From Methylomonas sp. (GTDB taxonomy: Bacteria; Pseudomonadota; Gammaproteobacteria; Methylococcales; Methylomonadaceae): a stretch of DNA of 64,000 nucleotides. Positions 18,211-27,411 of the stretch are shown here, piece after piece (position 1 is the stretch's first letter; every line of letters starts with the position of its first letter). Position numbers and translations under genes: made by a program. The notes below the pieces were generated by a model. It made no database searches, had not been told where the DNA came from, and was given only the letters and a program-made list of their open reading frames with translations. The DNA is taken from NCBI GenBank assembly GCA_026988155.1, contig JALSLW010000083.1:82508-146507 (forward strand), in the 5' to 3' direction.

Positions 18211-19995
18211 ATGCCTGATGAAATAAATAAAATAATGCGACATAAAAGCACTCAATTAAAAATGCTCATTGCATCACTTGAAAATGCGCCCTACCACAAA
18301 ATTCAGTCGTTGCGAGGCCGCTTTCAATTTCCACACTATACTTTCCAGTTTTTACGCATACAAGGCAGTCCCGGTGCAAACCCAGCGTCTATTGCCAATC
18401 TCTCCATACCTATTAAAGCTAGCGGACTGCCAGAACAGTCATTGGCGACATCTTTTGCTCAGCTAGCGCTTGCAGATTTTTTAATTAGGCGGTTTAACCA
18501 GGGAATAGTTAAATTTGTTCAGCAAAATAGAGGAAAAGATGGAAGCGGTTCTTTCCATACCATTGAGCTAAGCCAGAAAATGCTACAGCGTGACTGTGTG
18601 CTTTTTTCTAAAAACAGCATTGAGTTACGCTTTATTTTCAGCCTTCCAGCCAATGGCTCTGGAGGCAGACAGTTTGATGCCAAGCAAACCTGGCTCATGT
18701 TTGAACAGGAGCTGAGCCCACTGGTTGATTTTACTTTTTTTTATCATGGCTACAGCGAAGCCAGCCAAAACTTATTGAATAAATTTTTAGCTGTTCAAAA
18801 AAATAGACAGGCAATAAAGCATTACATGAAAAAAAATGGGCTCTGTGTTTTTATCAGCAATGGCGCTCTGTTACCCAGGCTAAGCGGCATTGATGATAAA
18901 CCTGATCTAGCCGAAAAAATCGAAAAATTTCAGTCGCCCAAAACATTGCTGGTTGAAATCCCTTTACATGAAAATTCAACCATTAAGGGTATGGGGATAA
19001 AACAGGGCATCACCTGCATTACGGGTGGCGGCTATCATGGCAAATCAACCTTATTGCAAGCCATTTTAGCAGGTGTTTATGCCCATATTCCGGGAGACGG
19101 CAGAGAATACATTGTCACCCGGGATGATGCAGTTTTCACCCGGGCAGAAGAGGGCCGCAGCATTCGCCAGGTGAATATCAGTCCTTTTATCCGTCAGCTG
19201 CCCAACGGCAAGAAGACAGAAAATTTTTCTACAGATAATGCCAGTGGCAGCACTTCACAGGCAGCAAGCATTGTGGAGGCAATTGAACTGCAGTCTCATT
19301 TGCTGCTGTTTGATGAAGATAGCTGTGCGACCAATTTTTTATACAGGGATGAGCTAATAAAAAAAATACTGGATAAAAAAAATGAGCCAATTAAACCGCT
19401 ATACACATGCATTCGCTCGCTCTGGAAACAGCATAAAATATCTATGATTTTTGTTGTAGGCGGTTTGGGAAGCTTTCTGCAAAAGGCCGATACCTGTCTG
19501 TTAATGGATAATTATCAATGCAAAGACATCACCGGCAAAGCTAGAAAATCTTTAGGAGAAATTATTGAAGAAGATCAGGATCACTTAATATTTTCTAGTA
19601 ATAGGCCTCTATCCAGCCAAAATTTCGACCCTTCCTATACTAACCAGCGTCTAAAAAAAACCATACCTATACGAATAAAGGATTTGAGAAATGCTCCGAG
19701 GCAGTTGGAATATGGCATGGATTTAATAAATTTGGAGGCACTTCCACAAATTGCAGAAGCTCCTCAAATGCGAAGCATTGGCTATTGCCTGTTAACGATT
19801 AAACAACAGATGTGCGACAACAGCAATAAACCGCAGACAATCTATGATTGGCTGCAATGGCTAACTAAAAAACTAGATCAAGAAGGACTCCCCTGTTTAC
19901 AAGCCACTTATCCCGGGCTTTCATCTCGGCCAAGACTATATGAAATTGCAGCCGCCATCAATCGCATTAGGTCATTACGAATTATTCAGAAGTAG
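18211..19995 (+). CDS. ABC-class P-loop ATPase of unknown role (COG3044-like)
   Basis: A 594-residue soluble protein. The N-terminal 250 residues carry family-typical segments (KIQSLRGRFQFPHYTFQFLRIQGSPGANPAS). The ATPase part has a Walker A (GGGYHGKSTL, about 271-280), a signature-like region (NASGSTSQAASIVEA) and a Walker B (HLLLFDEDSCATNF, about 364-376). Length and layout match the 'predicted ATPase of the ABC class' family, whose cellular role is not established. It has no membrane segments. An in-frame ATG at 18235 is a possible alternative start. It stands alone between opposite-strand neighbours. Confidence 0.85.
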   Translation: MPDEINKIMRHKSTQLKMLIASLENAPYHKIQSLRGRFQFPHYTFQFLRIQGSPGANPASIANLSIPIKASGLPEQSLATSFAQLALADFLIRRFNQGIVKFVQQNRGKDGSGSFHTIELSQKMLQRDCVLFSKNSIELRFIFSLPANGSGGRQFDAKQTWLMFEQELSPLVDFTFFYHGYSEASQNLLNKFLAVQKNRQAIKHYMKKNGLCVFISNGALLPRLSGIDDKPDLAEKIEKFQSPKTLLVEIPLHENSTIKGMGIKQGITCITGGGYHGKSTLLQAILAGVYAHIPGDGREYIVTRDDAVFTRAEEGRSIRQVNISPFIRQLPNGKKTENFSTDNASGSTSQAASIVEAIELQSHLLLFDEDSCATNFLYRDELIKKILDKKNEPIKPLYTCIRSLWKQHKISMIFVVGGLGSFLQKADTCLLMDNYQCKDITGKARKSLGEIIEEDQDHLIFSSNRPLSSQNFDPSYTNQRLKKTIPIRIKDLRNAPRQLEYGMDLINLEALPQIAEAPQMRSIGYCLLTIKQQMCDNSNKPQTIYDWLQWLTKKLDQEGLPCLQATYPGLSSRPRLYEIAAAINRIRSLRIIQK

Positions 19996-20127
19996 GTAAC
20001 GGTAGGTATGGGATTTTAGGGGGACCTAAAATTTTAGCTCCCATATAAAAAGCTAGATGCTTGGCAATTAAACAGCCATTTGTCTAGTCTCGTGTTTCCC
20101 GGATAATTTCTTCGCCGGTGCTTTCAT

Positions 20128-20365
20128 CCTAAATAAATCAGTTGAGCACGGATTTGTGGGAAATCTGGGCAAAAAAGGCAAAGAATAGCTCGAAGATAAT
20201 GGCCGCAGTCCTTATCGAGAGCTATTCTGCAGTAGTTTTGTTCAGATTTTTCACAAAACCGTGAAGCGAAATACACTCACCCATCTGGTGAATAATTAAA
20301 AACTGGATTATACAGTTTATTTAACAAGTTACAGTTAAACTAAGCGTTCAACTGATTTATTTAGG
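20128..20365. mobile_element. Family A MITE, full form (238 bp)
   Basis: The ends CCTAAATAAATCAGTTGA and TCAACTGATTTATTTAGG are perfect inverted repeats, flanked by TTCAT duplications (20123-20127 and 20366-20370). The interior has a hairpin built on AGAATAGCT/AGCTATTCT. The right end overlaps the 3' end of the minus-strand HAD-membrane gene and supplies its last two codons and stop. It matches the copy at 39827-40066 in inverse orientation. Confidence 0.93.
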
Positions 20366-21796
20366 TTCATGGCTGTCTATACGATGGGCGGTGCTGATAA
20401 TTGCTTTCAGTTCATGACGAGCTTTAAATATAGTCCAGCTTAGCAAAGCAAATGCTGTGGGCTGGATTAATATGTGCCAGCCCAGCACATATCCCAGCAT
20501 CGCACAATTAATGCAGAAAAATAGCAGCAAAGATGTATGCGTTCTTTCCTCAGACCATTCGTGTCCAGAAGTTCTATAGTGCAGATAAGGTATCCAGCGA
20601 GAAATCGTATATGCACAAATTGCTGCGACACCGACTGCTGATACGGGGACTATTGCCACGAAGGCGGCTATCCTCAGCAATCGTAAAATGGCATAGAACC
20701 AAATACGGGTTAGCTTGTCCAGTCTGTTGTAAAGCATAAAACAGAAATAAGTGGCTAACAGGACACCTGCCCAGGCAAGCAGACCTGTAATTTTAGGCAT
20801 CGCCGGCCAGCTCAGTATCAAAAGTCCAGCAATTCCGCTAGCACCGCTCCAGAGCCAGGCCTGCGGTGTGGAAAACCTGACCTGTTTTGAGTGATATTCC
20901 TTCGACAAGTGCGGTTTTTTTTCATAACTGGCGGCAATTTTATCATTATCTGCGTACCCCCATTCATAGATGGACCAAAAGGAGAACAGAAGAAAGGCAA
21001 GGCCTGCGATATGAGATGCTGGGTTAGGGGCCATAGATAAACTGCAAAGAAGCCAAAATACAAAGTCTTCCCGCAAGATGGCGCGGTAAATATATTGCTG
21101 CCCTGGCCTTTTGATTTTTGCCAGATACTGCCCGGGAATATGCCTATTGCCAAAGGCTTCTGCAAACTGTGCAGAAGCCCAAATAACGCGCAGCGGGTTT
21201 CTGCATTGCTCAAGAATATCCTGATCATCCAATGAGTCCGTGATTAGCAAGCTTCTGCCAACTTCAACTTTTCCAATCGCCTTAGTAACAGAATCCAGCT
21301 TTCCTCGGCGTCGCTGATCCAGCCTCCATGGACTCATAGCCATTATTTTCACATCGGTTAAACCAAGCCTGTAGATTAACGGCCTGACCACTTGCATAAA
21401 ACCCAAGGTTACAATCATCGGTGATTTATGAGTAGATGCGTAATTGTCTTGAAGCGATTTCAGCAAAGGTCTATTTGCCCAGCGAGAGGCCAGTATAGCA
21501 ACTCGTCTACGCCACAAAATCATTGTCCAGGGAAAAAACAAACAAATAAGACGCACGCGCCAGGCATCACGGGTAATATGTCCACCGGTCCATTGCCATG
21601 GCCGCAGCAGTTCAAGCAGTTTGAGCATAGCAAAAGCCAAGGGAGCCGGACAGGCAGTATCTATAAAGTCCTCGGTTGAGTTTCTCAAGTACAGGGTTTC
21701 ATCCAGATCAACTAATACGGGCCCTCGATGTTTACGTATTGCTTCCAGCGCATAGTCAGAAGTTACATCAAAAGACGACTTCACTGTAGAATTCAT
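20357..21796 (-). CDS. HAD-domain / polytopic membrane (UbiA-like) fusion protein
   Basis: A 479-residue protein. The N-terminal domain is HAD-like, with motif I LVDLDETL (Asp30, Asp32) and a later LLITDSLDDQD motif. The C-terminal half has about eight hydrophobic helices, beginning near residue 240. It contains ADNDKIAASYEKKP, which resembles an altered first Asp-rich motif of UbiA prenyltransferases. Similar HAD-UbiA fusions handle polyprenyl-phosphate or glycan intermediates; the substrate here is unknown. The last codons (Pro-Lys-stop) come from the inserted MITE. Without the insertion the frame would run 12 residues further to a TAG at 20084-20086. Confidence 0.78.
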   Translation of the reverse strand: MNSTVKSSFDVTSDYALEAIRKHRGPVLVDLDETLYLRNSTEDFIDTACPAPLAFAMLKLLELLRPWQWTGGHITRDAWRVRLICLFFPWTMILWRRRVAILASRWANRPLLKSLQDNYASTHKSPMIVTLGFMQVVRPLIYRLGLTDVKIMAMSPWRLDQRRRGKLDSVTKAIGKVEVGRSLLITDSLDDQDILEQCRNPLRVIWASAQFAEAFGNRHIPGQYLAKIKRPGQQYIYRAILREDFVFWLLCSLSMAPNPASHIAGLAFLLFSFWSIYEWGYADNDKIAASYEKKPHLSKEYHSKQVRFSTPQAWLWSGASGIAGLLILSWPAMPKITGLLAWAGVLLATYFCFMLYNRLDKLTRIWFYAILRLLRIAAFVAIVPVSAVGVAAICAYTISRWIPYLHYRTSGHEWSEERTHTSLLLFFCINCAMLGYVLGWHILIQPTAFALLSWTIFKARHELKAIISTAHRIDSHEPK

Positions 21797-22181
21797 TTAC
21801 GTTGCCGGTCTTTTATCAATACTATTATTGCAATGCCTATGAATACATTGCAGAGTGCATAAATCATATAATTTGCTTGTTAGAAAAACCATTGCGATAA
21901 TAATTAAACTGCATTGGCATTCTTTTTAAGCTAGATTGCCCATGTTCAAAAGGCTGGAAATAAAAACTCACCCGTTACTAGGCAGAATTTTTGTTTCCCA
22001 GCGCCTATAATTAATAAATTAAAGTATAGTCCAAGCTGTAAATTTCGTATTCTTAGGTATGTGGAAATCAAAATTTATCCTGCATCTGCGCAGAACAGCG
22101 ACTTCATAAGCACAGTACTGCCGGCAAACTCAAAATAATATAAAGCGCTTACTGACGCGTCTTCAAAACCTTTTAAACAAT
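21797..22181. other. Intergenic region with no recognised feature
   Basis: 385 bp between divergent genes. It is AT-rich and must hold the promoters of both genes, but no promoter, repeat or RNA could be supported. The methyltransferase gene that follows has no clear Shine-Dalgarno sequence. Confidence 0.5.
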
Positions 22182-23465
22182 ATGAATGAATTGTTAATAA
22201 AGCTGGAACATGCTCTATCACCTTATGCGAAGCAGTTTGCTCCCGAAGGATCAGAAATAAAGGCCGTAGTGCATCAATGGGGACATGCCATTGCCTATGA
22301 TAATGATATTTTCGCTAGCTCCAAAGGAGCGGATGCAAATGAGATTTTGTCTCGGCTTAAAAAGGCAAAATGCTACAATTCAGCCAAACAGTTTAAAAAA
22401 GAACTGAGGGACTGCATTAATTTAAACGCCGCTGACAACCCAGAATTCACCTTTATTGATCTGTTTGCCGGCATTGGCGGGATGCGTCAGGGATTTGAAT
22501 CAGCTGGCGGCTCATGTGTTTTTTCTTCCGAATTCGATAAGCATGCTCAGGACAGCTATTTTGAAAATTATGGCGAGTATCCGTTTGGCGATATTACGAA
22601 AATTGCCAATGAGGAGCGAAACCATGCCAATTGGATAGATGCTATTCCTAAGCATGATATTCTGGTTGGAGGCTTTCCTTGCCAGGCGTTTTCAATTGCA
22701 GGATACAGACATGGGTTCAATGATAAAAAAGGACGGGGCAATCTGTTCTTTAGAATGGCCGAAATTATTGATTTGTGCCGGCCCAGGGCATTTTTGCTAG
22801 AAAATGTAAAAAACCTGGTGGGACATGATAAAGGCAATACCATTAGAGTGATTAAGGAAACTATTACCCAAGATCTTGGATACTCTTTTATACCCTTTGT
22901 TTTAAATGCAACTGATCATGGAAATATACCGCAAAACAGAGAACGCATTTATATTGTTGGGTTTAAAGGCGAGTCTAACTGGAGTGCTGAGGACAAAGTC
23001 AGGCTGGATGATATACTGACTCATCAATTCCAAATACCTGAGCCGATTGAACTCAAAAAAACGATATTTAATATATTGCATCAATCTCAGCAGGATAAAC
23101 GCTATTATTATCCTGATACTCACCAGTATTTTAACGAGCTGAATAGCACAATAGTTTCTAAAAAAAGTGTTTATCAGTGGCGAAGGGTGTATGTGCGGGA
23201 AAACAAGAGCAATGTATGCCCGACACTTACGGCCAACATGGGGACAGGCGGACATAATGTGCCGCTGATAAGAGACGATTTTGGCATAAGAAAACTTACT
23301 CCTGAGGAGTGTTTAGGGTTTCAGGGGTTTACTGAAACATTTAAGTTTCCTGCCAAAATGGCAATGTCCCACAGATACAAGCAGGCTGGAAACTCTGTTG
23401 CTGTCCCAGTCGTTAGCCGCATCGCACTTGAAATGGCAAGACTGCTGAAAATAACTCGCGACTAG
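22182..23465 (+). CDS. DNA (cytosine-5) methyltransferase, apparently without a partner endonuclease
   Basis: A 427-residue C5-methyltransferase. Motif I is FIDLFAGIGGMRQGF (about 91-105). The catalytic Cys167 lies in GGFPCQAFSIAG. ENV is at 207-209. QNRERIYIVGF (motif VIII), LTPEECLGFQGF and AGNSVAVPV (motif X) follow in order. The first 85 residues are a family-specific extension. No endonuclease or Vsr gene lies beside it. It could be a solitary epigenetic methylase or the remnant of a restriction-modification pair. The recognition sequence cannot be predicted by eye. Confidence 0.92.
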   Translation: MNELLIKLEHALSPYAKQFAPEGSEIKAVVHQWGHAIAYDNDIFASSKGADANEILSRLKKAKCYNSAKQFKKELRDCINLNAADNPEFTFIDLFAGIGGMRQGFESAGGSCVFSSEFDKHAQDSYFENYGEYPFGDITKIANEERNHANWIDAIPKHDILVGGFPCQAFSIAGYRHGFNDKKGRGNLFFRMAEIIDLCRPRAFLLENVKNLVGHDKGNTIRVIKETITQDLGYSFIPFVLNATDHGNIPQNRERIYIVGFKGESNWSAEDKVRLDDILTHQFQIPEPIELKKTIFNILHQSQQDKRYYYPDTHQYFNELNSTIVSKKSVYQWRRVYVRENKSNVCPTLTANMGTGGHNVPLIRDDFGIRKLTPEECLGFQGFTETFKFPAKMAMSHRYKQAGNSVAVPVVSRIALEMARLLKITRD

Positions 23466-23659
23466 ATGTCTGCCAATATTGCATTTGGCAATTAGAGTTT
23501 CCATACTTCTATAAAAATCACTTGATGATATTGCCCCACTCCTCTGCGCTGTCTAATGCACCAGCGTTTTTTAGCAGGATTGCGTATCGCCCAACAATAA
23601 ACAACTACCCGGCAATGCAGTAATTTTGCAAAAGTCCACTATATAAGCAAAAGGGCCGT

Positions 23660-24403
23660 CTAGCTATAGCACCCCGTTTCATGAGAAGGGGCTGCAATAC
23701 TAAAATGCTCTGCTACTCTTCGGTCTATAGTTTTTTCCCTTACTAGGCGATAGCCTATTCCTCGAACAGTCTGCAAAACTTCCTGATCATGGCTGGCATG
23801 AAGCTTACGTCGCAAATAGCCTATATAAACATGAACAATATTTGGATCGCCGTTAAAGTCCAATCCCCAGACCTGGTCAATTAGTGCCTGCTTAGTTACC
23901 ACATTGCCCTCCGCCAGCATAAGTATTTCAAAAATTTTACCCTCTCGGCTGGTAAAAGAAATTTCCTGTTTATCAAAAAAACATTTTTTACTCTTTTGGT
24001 CGAAAAAAAATGAACCAAACATTATGTTGCCACTTCTTTCTTGAAAATTGATTCGAAGCAGTACTTTAATTCTAGCCATCAACACCGGCGGCGAAAAAGG
24101 GATACGCAAAAAATCATTTGCACCGAACTCTAAAGAATATACCTCATCATCAGGCATTGGCTTATCGGTGAGCATAAGTATCGGCGTTTTACTATCGCTA
24201 TCGCGAATACCTTTACACACATCAAAGCCATTCTTTTTTTCTAAAAAAATATCTAAAATTATGACAGCATACTTACCTTTTGCTGCATAAGTAAGCGCCT
24301 CTTCACCTTCTATGGCAATATCTATATCAAAGCCCCCAGCAATAAGAAGGCTTTTTATTTTTGCTGTGTTGTTTAAATTGCTTTGAGCTATTAGTATTCG
24401 CAT
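23660..24403 (-). CDS. OmpR-family transcriptional regulator with a degenerate receiver domain
   Basis: A 247-residue protein from the ATG at 24403, preceded by GAGGAG. The receiver domain (1-115) keeps the phosphoacceptor-like Asp51 (VIILDIFLEKKNGFD) and Thr79. The acidic pair after beta-1 is replaced by Gln7-Ser8-Asn9 (RILIAQSNL), and the conserved Lys of the KPF motif is Ile101 (DFLRIPF). The C-terminal winged helix (about 130-230) is intact: VTKQALIDQVWG, IVHVYIGYLRRKL, VRGIGYRLV. With the Mg-binding and Lys residues lost, classical phosphorylation is doubtful. No histidine kinase is adjacent. Target genes are unknown. Confidence 0.88.
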   Translation of the reverse strand: MRILIAQSNLNNTAKIKSLLIAGGFDIDIAIEGEEALTYAAKGKYAVIILDIFLEKKNGFDVCKGIRDSDSKTPILMLTDKPMPDDEVYSLEFGANDFLRIPFSPPVLMARIKVLLRINFQERSGNIMFGSFFFDQKSKKCFFDKQEISFTSREGKIFEILMLAEGNVVTKQALIDQVWGLDFNGDPNIVHVYIGYLRRKLHASHDQEVLQTVRGIGYRLVREKTIDRRVAEHFSIAAPSHETGCYS

Positions 24404-24926
24404 TTTTGCTCCTCCTCTATTAATTTTGGAAAAATGGTTCGCTTTAGTAGGTTTAGCTAGAAAACCCGCACCAACCGATAAAAACCACAAAACAGTGATG
24501 AATATCACATTTCTGATATTTATTTTTTGAAATATATCATATTTTTGATAAATATTTCTATTCCGGTAGCAAAATTAATAGATTTTTTAACGAATCCTAA
24601 TAGTGCTTCCTCAAAATTAGGCTGTCATAGGAATATTCCAGGTATGAATTTACATTTCGAGACATAAGTTCGTACAGAATAGTGCGGTATGAATAACCCA
24701 TACAAACAGCAATCATAAAAGGGAAGCAATGGACAACAATATCGCTGCTTAGGACAGCCTGGCAGAACCGAGCCAAAAAGCATACCTACCAACAATACTT
24801 TGGCTATATCCATCACAACTGAATTGTTGACAATTGGCTAAGCTGGTGGTTTAACCCGAGCCTTATCTTTAATAAAGACTGGACGCTAACATAGCAATAA
24901 TGGCTTGAGTTCAGAAGACAATTTCT
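24404..24926. other. Intergenic region with no recognised gene
   Basis: About 520 bp. Next to the regulator it is strongly AT-rich (24500-24570), compatible with a promoter and UP-element. The rest has only short frames with no Shine-Dalgarno and no family resemblance. It may be decayed sequence; nothing specific can be supported. Confidence 0.45.
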
Positions 24927-25190
24927 CTATTCCTCTGAGTTTTTTTTTGCAAAACCAGCTCCTTTTTTTGTTTTTGCTTCTAGGCCTAATTCACCAATAA
25001 CTGTACGATAATCCAGACCGGACTCATGCATCGCAGCAAAACAGGTTGCTATGGTAGCGATGGTATTAGGCACCTCACCTTTTTTTTTATACGACTGAAT
25101 ATTTTTTTCACTGACTTTGATCAGCTTGCTAAATTTTGGCAAACTGATCTCTGCATCAAGCAGCATTTTTTTAAATTCTATAAAACTCAT
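24927..25190 (-). CDS. Small helix-turn-helix DNA-binding protein
   Basis: About 87 residues from the ATG at 25190, which follows GGGAGAAGGG at good spacing. Residues 1-60 resemble a Cro/lambda-type HTH: MSFIEFKKMLLDAEISLPKF, with a turn and recognition helix near SKLIKVSEKNIQSYKKKG. The tail is Lys/Gly-rich. The gene is divergent from the histone H1-like gene, and two promoter-palindrome modules lie between them, so it may act on those palindromes. That is inference from arrangement only. Confidence 0.7.
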   Translation of the reverse strand: MSFIEFKKMLLDAEISLPKFSKLIKVSEKNIQSYKKKGEVPNTIATIATCFAAMHESGLDYRTVIGELGLEAKTKKGAGFAKKNSEE

Positions 25191-25249
25191 CCCTTCTCCC
25201 CCCCCTATAATCAAGATAGGCTATATATTATAGCTCAATTCGTTAATAA

Positions 25250-25308
25250 TTGACCTTTAGTCATAAAAGATGTATTATCACCATAACTTATTACTATTAG
25301 TAAGTTAT
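25250..25308 (+). promoter_or_regulatory. Promoter-palindrome module 1 upstream of the H1-like gene
   Basis: A sigma-70 promoter TTGACC-17-TATTAT (25250-25255, 25273-25278) is followed 5 bases on by an inverted repeat with arms ATAACTTA/TAAGTTAT at 25283-25308, at or just after the expected transcription start. The whole module is repeated 77 bp downstream. Confidence 0.8.
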
Positions 25309-25326
25309 TTTGTTGTCCTTTTATAA

Positions 25327-25385
25327 CTGACCTTTAGTTATAAAAGGTGTATTATCCCTATAACTTATTATCATTAATAAGTTAT
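25327..25385 (+). promoter_or_regulatory. Promoter-palindrome module 2 upstream of the H1-like gene
   Basis: CTGACC-17-TATTAT (25327-25332, 25350-25355) is followed by a perfect inverted repeat, ATAACTTATTA/TAATAAGTTAT with a 4-base loop, at 25360-25385. It is a tandem copy of the module at 25250 with a 77-bp period. The start codon of the H1-like gene is 26 bp further on. Confidence 0.82.
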
Positions 25386-25410
25386 TTTATTACAGTCAAA
25401 GGAACCTATC

Positions 25411-25611
25411 ATGTCAAAGTCAATCAAGAAAAGTGCAGTAAAAAAAGTTACCGCTAAAATCACTAAAAAAGCCGTAGCAAAAAAAGTGATCGCAAAGAAA
25501 AAATCAAAAGCAATTGCTAAAAAAATCACTAAAGCTGTGCTAAAGAAAGGCGTTAGCAATAAAAAAGCGGCTAAAAAAGTTGCTAAAAAAGCCTTGAAAA
25601 AAGCGGCTTAA
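25411..25611 (+). CDS. Histone H1-like, Lys/Ala-rich DNA-binding protein
   Basis: A 66-residue, very basic protein made almost wholly of Lys, Ala, Ile and Val in short KKA/KKV/AKK repeats (for example KAVAKKVIAKKKSKAIAKK). That matches the C-terminal tail of histone H1 and bacterial H1-like proteins (AlgP, Hc1 types). It probably binds DNA non-specifically and compacts or bridges it. AAAGGA precedes the ATG. Two tandem promoters with palindromes drive it, and a strong hairpin terminator follows. The neighbouring divergent HTH gene may regulate it. Confidence 0.83.
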   Translation: MSKSIKKSAVKKVTAKITKKAVAKKVIAKKKSKAIAKKITKAVLKKGVSNKKAAKKVAKKALKKAA

Positions 25612-25628
25612 TCGCAGTTTATTTAACT

Positions 25629-25668
25629 TATGCTCTTCTTATTACCTTTTATTCTGAAGAAGAGCATA
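25629..25668 (+). terminator. Hairpin terminator downstream of the H1-like gene
   Basis: A 12-bp perfect stem (TATGCTCTTCTT with AAGAAGAGCATA) with a 16-base loop lies 18 bp after the stop codon. There is no clear T run after it, so it may act as an mRNA 3' stabiliser as well. Confidence 0.65.
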
Positions 25669-25867
25669 GGTTTATGGCACTATTAAAGTACTACAAACAC
25701 TACTCCCTTAGCCAGTTCCCCCTGCTCCAGCCCAATCGTCATATTTCTGTCATATTTATGTCGCTTTGACGTGGTAGCATAAAACAGCTTAGACCGCCTG
25801 AGTTGTTATATATTCTACCTAGAGTATCATTCACTCAGTTACATAAAACTTAATCACATTGAGCAGC

Positions 25868-27400
25868 ATGACAGCAATTCCTTTGCACTTTGAGCTACCC
25901 GAGAATTTAACTGCTACAAAATTCTTAAAAAAATTAGCTAAAAAAATTGAGGTTGAAATAACGTCCCAGCAGTACACCATCAAATCATTTTACGATAGTT
26001 TTGACTGGCGACTCTATGGTGCAGATATAGTCTGTGAATTTAATCATTCGCGAATCACCTCGCAATTAAACCTGATAAACAGAAAAACAGGCGAATTAAT
26101 TGCACAGGAAAAGATGCAGGACATTCCAGCTTTTAGCAAAGACTTTCCCAAAGGACGTTTAAAAACACTGCTGGAACAAAAACTGGAAATGCGCGCATTA
26201 CTGCCTATCTGTCAGCTGCCATATGAAGCTTATTGCATTAATATTTTAAATAAAGATAGAAAAATAGTCTTACGCCTGCAGATTGACGAGCACGAATTTT
26301 TGACGAACACCATAAATCTTCTCCCCCTAAAAGGCTATGAGAAAGCGACGAAAAGCATTAGCTATCTAATGAAAAATATCTTTTGCCTGAAGCCCATCGA
26401 TAGCACAGTGATAAACTCAGCGCTTAAACAGCAAAAGCGAAAAGCCAAAGACTATAGCTCTAAATTAACCATAAAACTAAAACCTGAAATGCCTGCCGAT
26501 GAAGCAAGCATAGTTATTTACCGGCATTTATTGCAAGCAATGAAAGTTAATGAAGCCGGTACTATTGCCGACACTGATTCTGAATTTTTACATGATTTTA
26601 GAGTTGCGGTAAGAAGGACTCGCTCAGGCTTTAGTCAAATTAAAAACACTCTGCCTGCAGAAGTAATTTCTCAGCATGCTGATTTTTTTGCATGGCTAGG
26701 ACAAATCACCGGGCTAACGCGAGACATGGATGTCTACCTGCTTAGCTATAAAAACTATCAGCAGGCACTCCCCCTTTCTTTAAGAGAGGACATCGCTCCT
26801 CTACAGGCTTTTCTTAAACAAAAGCAGCAGGCGGCTCAAAAAGAGCTGGCAAAAAAACTTAAAAGTCCTGAATATATAAAGCAGTTAATGGCCTGGGAGC
26901 ATTATTTAAACCAGCCTTTGCCAAAAAAATCAAAAGAAAGCAATGCCAAGATGAGTATTAAAGCATTGGCAGACCAAAGGATATGGAAAGTTTATATCCG
27001 CCTGCTTAAAGAGGCTAATGCGATTTCAGAATCCACCCCGGCAGAAGCTCTGCATGACTTAAGAAAAACCTGCAAAAAATTACGCTATTTAATGGAGTTT
27101 TTCCAGAACCTCTATCCTGCCGATGAAATAAAATCCTTACTCAAGGCCTTAAAAGGTTTTCAGACTGTATTGGGTGATTTTCAAGACTATGAAGTGCAGG
27201 AATTAAAAATAAAACAGTTTAGCGAAGAAATGATGGACAATAAAACGCCATCCAACACTTTACTGGCCATGGGGGTATTGGTGCAATATCTGGACTCTAT
27301 GAGGTGCGCCGCTCGGAAAGATTTTGCAAAGCAGTTTGCTCTTTTTAAACAGGCTGAGAATAAAGCCGTCTTTAAAAAACTGTTTGCACATAAAGCTTAG
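25868..27400 (+). CDS. CHAD-domain protein with an N-terminal CYTH-like region
   Basis: About 510 residues from the ATG at 25868 (a TTG at 25859 is also possible). Residues 1-190 look like a diverged CYTH (triphosphate tunnel) domain. Residues about 215-505 form the helical CHAD domain, with both conserved His-containing helices: LHDFRVAVRRTRSGF and LHDLRKTCKKLRYLMEFF. CHAD domains bind inorganic polyphosphate and target proteins to polyphosphate granules. The stop codon is 11 bp before a ParA-type ATPase gene, so the two are probably one operon. Confidence 0.85.
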   Translation: MTAIPLHFELPENLTATKFLKKLAKKIEVEITSQQYTIKSFYDSFDWRLYGADIVCEFNHSRITSQLNLINRKTGELIAQEKMQDIPAFSKDFPKGRLKTLLEQKLEMRALLPICQLPYEAYCINILNKDRKIVLRLQIDEHEFLTNTINLLPLKGYEKATKSISYLMKNIFCLKPIDSTVINSALKQQKRKAKDYSSKLTIKLKPEMPADEASIVIYRHLLQAMKVNEAGTIADTDSEFLHDFRVAVRRTRSGFSQIKNTLPAEVISQHADFFAWLGQITGLTRDMDVYLLSYKNYQQALPLSLREDIAPLQAFLKQKQQAAQKELAKKLKSPEYIKQLMAWEHYLNQPLPKKSKESNAKMSIKALADQRIWKVYIRLLKEANAISESTPAEALHDLRKTCKKLRYLMEFFQNLYPADEIKSLLKALKGFQTVLGDFQDYEVQELKIKQFSEEMMDNKTPSNTLLAMGVLVQYLDSMRCAARKDFAKQFALFKQAENKAVFKKLFAHKA

Positions 27401-27411
27401 GAATAGACAGC

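Noticed and set aside
24625..24816. Possible 63-residue secreted Cys-rich peptide on the minus strand
   Set aside because: No ribosome site, no family resemblance, and codon use unlike neighbours.
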